A DNA stretch of 12,069 nt from assembly GCA_027577415.1 (NCBI GenBank), contig JANBQS010000782.1:1-12069 (forward strand). The letters run 5' to 3'. Positions 1-6,272 of the stretch are shown piece by piece. A program made the translations under genes and the position numbers. How positions within the stretch are numbered: position 1 is the first letter of the stretch; each line of letters opens with the position of its first letter. The DNA is from Coemansia sp. RSA 922 (Eukaryota; Kickxellomycota; Kickxellomycetes; Kickxellales; Kickxellaceae). The notes beneath the pieces are model-generated. The model was not told the DNA's origin, did no database searches, and worked only from the letters and a program-made list of their open reading frames with translations.

Positions 1-1069
1 TCTTTTCGTTTACCTTTAGGCTGAACAGCCGCTCTTCCAGATACGCATACGTGTTGATGGGCAGCACGTCCTCGCCCAGAGTGTTTGCCGCGGAATAGTC
101 GCCAGATGCCTCTGCGCCAACGTCGCTGTCAAAGCTATCTGCAGACGCCTCTGCTGGTGCCACAGAGGCTACATCTAGGCTGGTATCCAGACCAGGCCGT
201 GCTCCTGTCTCCGCTGGAGGTCCACCTCGGGGGCCCTGCCTTGGGTCGTCGTGTGGCGGCGACAAGCTCTCATTGCGGCTGCTGCCTGTGCTGCCTTCCG
301 ATAAGGGCCCCCGAGTCGTCACTGCATGTTTATCCACAAACTCTTGCGAGAGAGGCGGCAATGAGTCAGCTCCTAGCGCGTATAGCCGGTACATTCCCAG
401 TTCGTCAGTTGTGCGGTTCCTTACCTCACTGGGTCGCTTGACGTACGTGGTCAGCGCAATGATGAGGACTGGTAGCTCCGCCATCTGCCCACCTTCAGTC
501 TTAGCTGGCCTTTCTTCGCTAGCATCGCCCTTTGGTTCCTCATCTGCATTCTGTGGTGGTGCTGGTGGTGATGCTGCCCACATTTCAAACGCCTTGACTC
601 CCACACAGGATTCGCTACTCAGCTTGAGGTCAATGTCGAGGATGTTCCAGTATCCAAACCCTGCTACAAAAAACTGCAGCCCCGACTGCGTTGCCACAAC
701 GACATGCGTGCGCGCAATGGCCTTGTTACTGCCGAGCCACTGTGCTGTGCGCTCCCTCTCCTCGGCAATCTCGCCCATGACTGCCTCTTCGTGCTCGGTA
801 GCCATGCGCATATACGATGCCTGGTCCTTGGCCTCCTGTCCTTGTGGCAGCCCCAGCCGCTGAAACCCGACCCCTGGCGGCGGGTGTGTGTATATCATTT
901 GCATCGTGTGAGATCGCGGCAGTCGCACGGGTAGTAGTGACCGCATCAAACACGCCCCGTGAATGTTGCTACGACTGCCTAACTGGAACCGGTGGTAGTG
1001 CATTTCACGGAACCGCCGCATAGGCGCCTCTGCTCGCTTACTAGCCCGCCTGCCCTGGTTCTGAGCCAT
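1..1069 (-). CDS. Unrecognised protein, 5' part only (runs off left edge)
   Basis: An uninterrupted reading frame runs from an ATG at 1069-1067 to the window edge: 356 codons plus one base, so the C-terminus is missing. I do not recognise the family with confidence. Residues 1-22 are basic. Residues 25-50 (YHRF..GSRSNIHGAC) are followed by a charged, probably helical stretch (75-115), then two beta-like hydrophobic segments (122-150 with VVVATQSGLQFF, and 199-232 with LPVLIIALTTYV and LGMYRLYALGA). Acidic, Pro-rich or Ser/Gly-rich linkers (166-196, 245-330) separate them. The pattern of an SN(I/V)(H/Y)G motif followed by beta strands reminds me weakly of kaptin-type beta-propeller proteins, but this is from memory and may be wrong. 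Codon use is GC-rich and the frame stays open through low-complexity segments, which supports a real gene. A GTAAAC near the left edge and a GTAAGG around 425-430 could be intron donors, so later exons may lie outside. It shares its promoter region with the kinase gene. Confidence 0.7.
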   Translation of the reverse strand, partial: MAQNQGRRASKRAEAPMRRFREMHYHRFQLGSRSNIHGACLMRSLLPVRLPRSHTMQMIYTHPPPGVGFQRLGLPQGQEAKDQASYMRMATEHEEAVMGEIAEERERTAQWLGSNKAIARTHVVVATQSGLQFFVAGFGYWNILDIDLKLSSESCVGVKAFEMWAASPPAPPQNADEEPKGDASEERPAKTEGGQMAELPVLIIALTTYVKRPSEVRNRTTDELGMYRLYALGADSLPPLSQEFVDKHAVTTRGPLSEGSTGSSRNESLSPPHDDPRQGPRGGPPAETGARPGLDTSLDVASVAPAEASADSFDSDVGAEASGDYSAANTLGEDVLPINTYAYLEERLFSLKVNEK

Positions 1070-1290
1070 AGCTAGATGCAAAATGAAAAAGAAAAAATAT
1101 TTTAAAATTTTAAAGTTGGGGGTCAGGAGAAAAGAGAAGGCTACTCGCCATTTTTCTCCCTTTCTTCTTTCTTTCGCTTGTCGAATTTCACCTCTTCATT
1201 TCAACGCGTGTTTTTATCTCTTTATCATTATTTTTTTTGGTGCCGACGCACTCGCAAGTACTTGTATTACTACCCAAATAGACCTATATA
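1070..1290. promoter_or_regulatory. Divergent promoter region with MCB-like ACGCGT box
   Basis: These 221 bp separate the start codons of the left-edge gene and the kinase gene, so both promoters must lie here or overlap the genes. The left part holds an AT-palindromic block (about 1096-1116). Pyrimidine-rich tracts follow at 1150-1175 and 1210-1240. ACGCGT at 1204-1209 matches the MluI cell-cycle box bound by MBF in yeasts. One such hexamer in 221 bp is only mildly unexpected. TATATA at 1285-1290 abuts the kinase ATG and is too close to serve as its TATA box. Confidence 0.5.
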
Positions 1291-2393
1291 ATGGAAAAGT
1301 ACCAGGTAAGCCCCGCCTATATTGCTCGAATCTCCATGCTGAGCTTGGAATACAAAATAAATAAACCTCCCACCACTCTTGTTGCGGAAAAAAAACCCCC
1401 CTGTAGAAGATTGAAAAGCTGGGCGAGGGCACATACGGCATAGTGTACAAGGCCCAGAACCGCGAAACAAACGAAGTAGTGGCTCTGAAGCGCATTCGGC
1501 TAGATAACGAGGAAGAAGGCGTTCCCTGCACCGCCATCCGCGAGATATCGCTGCTAAAGGAGCTGAAGCACCCAAACATCGTGGGCCTGTTTGACGTGCT
1601 ACACACAGAAAAGAAGCTGACTTTGGTCTTTGAGTTTATGGACTCTGATCTCAAAAAGTTTGCCGATGCCTATGGTGGCGACCTGGACCCATTGACTGTC
1701 AAGCACTTGCTCTACCAGCTGCTGTGTGGAATTGCTTATTGCCACCGCAATCGCGTACTGCACCGCGATCTCAAGCCTCAGAACCTGCTGATAAACAAGC
1801 GCGGAGATCTGAAGCTAGGCGACTTTGGCCTGGCAAGAGCATTTGGTATTCCAGTCCGATCCTACTCGCATGAAGTCGTCACCCTGTGGTATCGCGCGCC
1901 TGATGTCCTGATGGGATCGCGCCAGTACGATACCTCAATTGACATCTGGTCTGTTGGCTGTATATTTGCCGAAATGTCGACCGGCCGGCCGTTTTTCGCT
2001 GGCAATTCCATCGATGACCAAGTCCTGCAGATCTTCAAGATCATGGGCACGCCAATAGACACGCTGACCGGCACACTAGCACCACAGCAGCAACTACAAC
2101 AACAGCAGCAGCAGCCAATGATGATGGGCCTTGGCGCGGCTAACGACGACTATGCGCGGCGAGCGTGGCCAGGGTGCACACAGCTGCCAGAGTGGAAGTC
2201 AAATGCGCCAATCTACTCCAGTGTTCCTCTTGAGCCATTGCTGCCGAAACTTAGCGCCAAGGGCATTGATCTCCTGCGCCGGCTGCTAGAGTACGCTCCA
2301 GAGAAGCGGATATCAGCAGAGCAAGCTCTGTTGCACCCGTACTTTGACGAGCTCAGAAACATCAGCGGCGGTGGAGGCAACAACGCCATCTGA
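1291..2393 (+). CDS. PHO85: Pho85/CDK5-type cyclin-dependent kinase, two exons
   Basis: A Ser/Thr kinase that in fungi pairs with Pcl-type cyclins to control phosphate response, glycogen and cell-cycle entry. Exon 1 is 1291-1305 (MEKYQ) and exon 2 is 1407-2393, giving 333 aa. Without the 5-codon exon the protein would begin inside the glycine loop, so the intron decides the start. Visible motifs: GEGTYG 11-16 with Tyr15, catalytic Lys33, cyclin-binding helix PCTAIRE 45-51, HRDLKPQN 124-131 (Asp126), DFG 144-146, and [15 protein letters not shown] 161-175. The activation loop has Ser159 where CDK1/2 have the activating Thr, as in CDK5/Pho85. Overall wording ([34 protein letters not shown]) is closest to Pho85/CDK5. 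Odd points: PCTAIRE instead of PSTAIRE, and a Gln/Met-rich insertion of roughly 35 residues (about 222-257) between the GTP and W-PG elements. The C-terminus is a short Gly-rich tail. Kinase assignment is certain; Pho85 orthology is very likely. Confidence 0.95.
1306..1406 (+). other. Intron in the Pho85-type kinase gene
   Basis: 101 nt, donor GTAAGC at 1306 and acceptor CTGTAG ending at 1406, phase 0 after codon 5. Removing it joins MEKYQ to [11 protein letters not shown], which restores the canonical CDK N-terminus. There is no in-frame ATG giving that N-terminus otherwise. The branch point is not obvious; CTGAG near 1340 is a weak candidate. Confidence 0.9.
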
Positions 2394-2411
2394 GTTGAGC
2401 ACAACTCCAGT

Positions 2412-2436
2412 TTGTAGCAATGCTGAATTGCTACAA
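2412..2436 (+). other. Perfect 10-bp hairpin in kinase 3' region
   Basis: TTGTAGCAAT (2412-2421) and its exact reverse complement ATTGCTACAA (2427-2436) flank a 5-nt loop, GCTGA. It begins 18 nt after the kinase stop codon, so it should lie in the 3' UTR. It could affect stability or 3'-end formation; the sequence alone does not say. No U-tract follows directly, and bacterial-style termination is not relevant in a fungus. Confidence 0.6.
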
Positions 2437-2710
2437 GAAAGAGTGAGCTCCGAGACGCTTTGTTTATTTTTTTTTGCTTGCGATGTTTATAATTAGACCA
2501 TCTTCCCCCGCACGTTGTTTGTTGCCTATTTGTTGTGATTTTAATAGCGTTGGTTGCTGTAAATTGAGTTTTGACAACTCGTCCTGCCCACTCGCTTGCT
2601 CGCAGGGATCAGTTGCCGATAACAAGGCTAGCCGGAAGCGTGGGATCGGCCAGCTGCCGGAATAGAGTCGGCCACACAATGGGCGTCTTCTCCCCCACAT
2701 CACCACTGGC

Positions 2711-2728
2711 GCCGCCGCCGCCGCCGCC
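2711..2728. repeat. (GCC)6 microsatellite
   Basis: Six consecutive GCC triplets in non-coding DNA between the kinase and arrestin genes. Such tracts vary in length by slippage. No coding context supports an alanine or proline run here. Confidence 0.85.
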
Positions 2729-3088
2729 AAACAGGCAGTATGTCCATACATTTAACTGTTTGCTGAAACGGTCCAGCTAAATGGGGATAGCCGCTACTGC
2801 CGGTCCGGGGATGCAGACTGCGGGCGGCATGCTGGGGGAGGAAGTTCCAAAGCTAAGCCGCTAAAAGTGGAGGGGGGAGGGGAATGTTGCTGCATCATCC
2901 CCGAAGTAGCAGTAGCAAGACACATTGTCTGCCTCAACACTGCAGCTAACAGTGCAAATGGCCTCCCTTGCATCCCTCGTGCATCGGGCAATTGTTGGTT
3001 CCTTCCTGCTCGAATCTTGTCTCATCCGCTCCAGGAACATTGTCCTTTCTAATGCTCTATTAATTGACCCAGCACCCGCGACACATCG

Positions 3089-3101
3089 CCAATAAATATA
3101 G
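3089..3101 (+). promoter_or_regulatory. CCAAT box and TATA-like element of arrestin gene
   Basis: CCAAT at 3089-3093 overlaps an ATAAATATA element (3092-3100), about 155 bp upstream of the arrestin ATG. A strong pyrimidine tract (3111-3142), common near fungal transcription starts, follows directly. The order (TATA, CT tract, leader, ATG) is coherent with a core promoter, but no start site can be fixed. Confidence 0.45.
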
Positions 3102-3255
3102 GCACATCAGTCTGTCTTCTTTCCCTCTCCCTCTCTTTCTCTAGTATTCATTTCTGACACATACATACACACTCGCGCTTTATTTGTATTTTTTTATCTG
3201 CTTTTTGCTTACATACACACACACACGCTGCCAAAGACAGCCCTTATTAGTTCAA

Positions 3256-4506
3256 ATGCTTTTCACCAAGGGCAAGCTCGAGGTCGTCCTCGACTCACCA
3301 GATGTTGTACTCTACGGCTCACCTCGAGAAGCACGGTTCACAGAGATTACTGGCCGTGTTGTTCTCACATCAAAGTCGGCTCAGCCGGCGAGCTCGCTGA
3401 TAGTCAGGCTCAAGCCAAAGCACCAAAACCCATTCAACCCAGTGCTGTCCCTTTTGTGGATGTCGGATATCACATACGCTATCGTCAAGGACGGGCAGAT
3501 CGATGACGCGTCGGTCGAGATACCGTATGACTCTAGCACGGGCCAGCAGCAGTGGCGCTTCGCCATGGCCATCCCAGGCAACATTTTCGAGACTGTATAC
3601 ACGCCCGAGGTATCCGTAGCGTACGAATTGGTAGTGGAGATGCGCACGACATCGGTGTCCCACTGGGTCCCCTTTAGCAAACTAGCGCACTCTGTGCCCA
3701 TCTGTATTAAGCGCCTGCCAGCTACTGACTCGGCTTGGGCGACGATTGCCAACGAGCCCATGTATGCTTCGGCGGTATGGCGCAACAGCGTCGAGATGAC
3801 TGCCATCGCTGGATCGCGGATCATGCACGACGCGCAGTCGTTTGAGGTCACTGGCGTAGTCCGCCCACTACACAAGGGCATGCGTCTGCTGTGCGCTGGC
3901 TTTGAGATCCGCGAGTCTCTGGAGGGCTACTTGCGCTGCCCAGCACAAGAGACCTCTCAGCGATCCACTGTAGCAAAGTGCTCGTGCGACATCACCACCA
4001 CATCGCTAGGCATTACACGCCGTTTCGACCCTGTCAGCTCAGACATGGCTGGTGGAGTGCGCTTCAAGATGGAGTACCCGCCCGTGTCTATTCCACATCG
4101 CGCTGGCGTCGCCATCGACCAGGAGATCCAGGTGTTTGGGACGGTCAATGTGCCGCGCGCATACACAGAGATCCAATACGACATTGCCACTGGGCCTATC
4201 CGCGTATCACACGAGCTGGTCTTCTCTGCCTCTATAGTTGACGAGCATGGGCAGGTGCACAATGTCCGCCTGTCGTCTGGCATTTACGTCTTGCCAAAGT
4301 CGACACAAGTTCCCGTGGATCTTCCCAGATATGAGCACTCCGACAAGGATATCCTCCTCGCCGCTGGCCGGCGTTGGTCGCTAGACAGCTCTACCGTTTC
4401 ATGCCTGCCCTCGTGGACCCAGTCCATGAATGCCCAACACATATGCCAGGATTCTCCGCCGCCAGCCTACTCGCACATGATCACTACAGCGATTCAAAGC
4501 GCGTGA
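3256..4506 (+). CDS. Alpha-arrestin (arrestin-related trafficking adaptor) with PY motifs
   Basis: 416 aa from ATG 3256. The same frame is open 24 codons further upstream but contains no ATG there, so MLFTKGKLEVVLD is the best start. Residues about 1-150 fit the arrestin N fold (KLEVVLDSPDVVLYGSP...ITGRVVLT, then IPGNIFETVYTPEVSVAYELVVEM). Residues about 175-347 fit the arrestin C fold (FEVTGVVRP, VSHELVFSASIVDEHGQVHNVRLSSGIYVLP). The tail carries LPRY at 356-359 and PPAY at 402-405, the motif class bound by WW domains of Rsp5/Nedd4-type ubiquitin ligases. In yeast such adaptors direct ubiquitination and endocytosis of plasma-membrane transporters and receptors. The protein is shorter than many yeast ARTs but normal for arrestin-domain proteins. 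The stop codon lies inside a GTGAGT donor-like sequence (4503-4508), so a spliced alternative C-terminus is possible but unsupported. The cargo cannot be inferred. Confidence 0.9.
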   Translation: MLFTKGKLEVVLDSPDVVLYGSPREARFTEITGRVVLTSKSAQPASSLIVRLKPKHQNPFNPVLSLLWMSDITYAIVKDGQIDDASVEIPYDSSTGQQQWRFAMAIPGNIFETVYTPEVSVAYELVVEMRTTSVSHWVPFSKLAHSVPICIKRLPATDSAWATIANEPMYASAVWRNSVEMTAIAGSRIMHDAQSFEVTGVVRPLHKGMRLLCAGFEIRESLEGYLRCPAQETSQRSTVAKCSCDITTTSLGITRRFDPVSSDMAGGVRFKMEYPPVSIPHRAGVAIDQEIQVFGTVNVPRAYTEIQYDIATGPIRVSHELVFSASIVDEHGQVHNVRLSSGIYVLPKSTQVPVDLPRYEHSDKDILLAAGRRWSLDSSTVSCLPSWTQSMNAQHICQDSPPPAYSHMITTAIQSA

Positions 4507-4738
4507 GTATGACCCAAAAAAATATTGATGTTTTTGTTTTGTTTCTCTTTTTTTGTATAATTGCTCTTCGCCCAATGTATTTATCCGTATGATGATTGAG
4601 TCGTTGTATTGGAGCCCTGTATGGGCACGAACTGAGGTCGCTGGCACTGAGACCTACCCAGTGCCTCAACAATAGAAAATAAAACAAATTACTACCTACA
4701 GCCACAACCACATGCTTTGGCTTTCGCCGCCGGAACTA
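4507..4738. other. Convergent 3' region with AATAAA signal and small hairpin
   Basis: 232 bp separate the stop codons of the arrestin gene (plus) and the small basic-protein gene (minus). AATAAA at 4678-4683 is a candidate poly(A) signal for the arrestin transcript, 172 nt past its stop. GGCACTG (4643-4649) and CAGTGCC (4659-4665) form a perfect 7-bp stem with a 9-nt loop. The block at 4515-4560 is T-rich. Confidence 0.5.
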
Positions 4739-5080
4739 CTAAGAGTATCTTGTATTGATGGACCACAGTCCCTTGCCCGCCACTTTGCTCTTCCTACCAC
4801 GACACCAATCGTCAATGAGTACATGACACAGCTTCTTGTACTCGGCCTGTCTCCACGCCTCCGTCTCCTTGGGATAAACCGGTGTGCCGTCGTCACGCTC
4901 CACGTCGGGTGGTCTTGGCTGGCGCATCAGTGCCCTTCGCTTCTTTGGCCTGATCATCGAAGCCTCTTCCTTGCTGATCTGAGCGTCGTTCCGTGGCAGC
5001 AAGTACTCCTGGTACTTATGTGCCCATCTTTTGCGGATGGCGATTTTCCTTAGTATTCGCTGCCACTGCACCCAATTCAT
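4739..5080 (-). CDS. Small basic protein of unknown function
   Basis: 113 aa starting with MNWVQWQRILRKIAIRKRW at ATG 5080 and ending before two consecutive TAG codons. I do not recognise the family. It is strongly basic (Arg/Lys-rich throughout), and the first 24 residues have no Asp or Glu and alternate hydrophobic with basic residues, which could form an amphipathic mitochondrial presequence or a nucleic-acid-binding helix. A second basic patch (RPKKRRALMR, about 47-56) precedes an acidic-Pro linker (DVERDDGTPVYPKE), a Trp/Tyr-containing helix-like segment (EAWRQAEYKKLCHVLIDDWC), and a basic tail. No transmembrane segment is visible. Codons are GC-ending like those of the neighbouring genes, which supports coding. 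A small mitochondrial ribosomal or assembly protein is one possibility, but this is inference from composition only. It converges on the arrestin gene. Confidence 0.6.
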   Translation of the reverse strand: MNWVQWQRILRKIAIRKRWAHKYQEYLLPRNDAQISKEEASMIRPKKRRALMRQPRPPDVERDDGTPVYPKETEAWRQAEYKKLCHVLIDDWCRGRKSKVAGKGLWSINTRYS

Positions 5081-5275
5081 GCTCACTAAGTCCGTGATTC
5101 GTGTTCTTTTCTGACTGCCGCGCGTATATGCAAGTACCGCGCGCTTGGATCAATGGTGGTCCTCTTTGAACCTGAGCTGACTTTGTGCCATTGCATTAGT
5201 AGCTTTTGCACGCAGTCTTCAGTTCACAGCATTAGGCGTCAGCGACTTTGATACAGACCAGCAGCGTTTGTTTAC
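5081..5275. promoter_or_regulatory. Upstream region with paired CCGCGCG boxes
   Basis: This lies upstream of the small basic-protein gene (minus strand). CCGCGCG occurs twice in the same orientation, at 5118-5124 and 5137-5143, exactly 19 bp apart, with a TATATGCA element between them. The nearest box is about 38 bp from the ATG on the minus strand. The arrangement looks like a small regulatory module. The rest of the stretch shows nothing clear. Confidence 0.4.
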
Positions 5276-5600
5276 ATGGCGTCAATGGTAAGCTTGTGAG
5301 TTGCGATCCTCATACTCTCTAACGTGTACTCTAGACTCAGTCAACTGGGGATGCGAGACACACATTGGCCTTATGTCACTTACGGTGAGTGATGTAGAGG
5401 CATTGGCATTGTCGATTGGTGGACAAATATGCTCTGGTAAGTTCTGGCAAGGTCGTGTGTTGCCTTTTACGCTGCTAATCACAAGTTTAAGCGCTGCATT
5501 GGCATTATTGTAGCTCGGAATTCTATCAGCCTGGTGCTTCTCAGCCCCTTGGTCTCCTAGTCGCCTTGTCGCTGCATTTACTCTACTGACTGTCACAGCA
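5276..5600 (+). other. Possible spliced transcript or decayed gene (splice-like signals)
   Basis: Good fungal splice signals cluster here. ATG 5276 gives four codons (MASM), then donor GTAAGC 5288, branch-like CTAAC 5319-5323 and acceptor CTAG ending 5334 (a 47-nt intron). A second set is donor GTAAGT 5437, branch-like CTAAT 5474-5478 and acceptors ending 5485 or 5491. An extra GTGAGT donor is at 5385 and a CTGAC...CACAG pair ends at 5598. However, the frame from ATG 5276 meets TGA at 5386 unless the 5385 donor is used, and no combination I tried gives a long or recognisable protein. It may be a short multi-exon gene, a spliced non-coding RNA, a pseudogene, or chance. Confidence 0.25.
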
Positions 5601-6272
5601 TCGCATTTCTACTTGCATACTTTTAAAGATGCGATCTGTTGTGAAACAGCGATGTTAGAGCATCCTTGCGATTCAGGTATAGGCAACTATAGCAGGTTAA
5701 TGTCACCAGTGCGTGAAATCATTCCCATTTGCATGCTCTTAGTGGAATGCCACACCGTTGTAAACACATTGTCTGCAGCGATATCAATGACCATTTGCTA
5801 TTGCACATGCTACCATCATATATTTGGTAGCTGTGTGGCATTTAAGGCGCATATAGTAGTATAACAAACAACAGCATTAGAGTGGTGCAACGTGCAATGG
5901 CACACCGACTTATGCACACCAAGAGTAGTCCTCAACACAGAGTGTATTGGCTTTCTGTAGCTGCAAAGTCCCTCCACATGGTCAAATCGCTAGCAATGTC
6001 TCCAGCGACCACCGCAACAACAATCCACAACTGTATTTAATCCCGCGTATCCTTCATCACATCACAAAGATGCAATTTATGCTCTCCCTGATTTTGCCAT
6101 ACACGTTGTGCGAGAGGGATGTGTTCTACCTAACTGTTTTTATGTGGGCGTCAATTGTATATTAATGCATGTCATTGCAGTACCAGGAATACGTTCTTGT
6201 ATTTGTGCTGCATTTAGGTATATATCACCAAATGAGTGTCGTAGTTACTTGTTGCATTCTTTTAATATTTGA
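5601..6272. other. AT-richer stretch without a supported gene
   Basis: Composition is visibly AT-richer than in the flanking genes. The longest frame (codons from about 5613 to 5864, plus) is Cys-rich, uses AT-ending codons unlike the neighbours and lacks an upstream ATG, so I do not call it. No tRNA B-box, snRNA or snoRNA C/D box signature was seen. The 3' UTR of the ketopantoate reductase gene (minus) must extend into the right end. Confidence 0.45.

Larger units (their letters stand above)
2437..3255. other. Gene-free stretch between kinase and arrestin genes
   Basis: No reading frame here has a plausible start, length and composition; the longest are short, GC-tract-driven and unlike any family I know. 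It holds a run of six GCC units at 2711-2728, a G-rich block (about 2867-2882) containing AGGGG-type boxes, an overlapping CGG/CCG pair near 2800-2807, and then the arrestin promoter and leader: a pyrimidine tract at 3111-3142 and CA-repeat DNA around 3211-3226. A short gene with several introns cannot be excluded. Confidence 0.5.

Noticed and set aside
273..863. 196-codon open frame on the plus strand
   Set aside because: It is antisense to the left-edge gene, has Ser/Ala/Pro-rich shadow composition and no recognisable motif.
1214..1654. Minus-strand frame of 146 codons across the kinase start
   Set aside because: Overlaps the conserved kinase exon antisense and spans its intron; composition is a shadow.
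2920..2932. 13-mer ACACATTGTCTGC shared with 5764-5776
   Set aside because: About one such match is expected by chance in a window of this size; flanks do not match.
3184..3255. 24-codon hydrophobic N-terminal extension of the arrestin (possible signal peptide)
   Set aside because: No ATG upstream, and the codons fall in T-rich and CA-repeat leader DNA; alpha-arrestins are cytosolic.
5613..5864. 83-codon plus-strand frame in the AT-richer stretch
   Set aside because: No ATG at its start, Cys-rich, AT-ending codons unlike the neighbouring genes, no motif.
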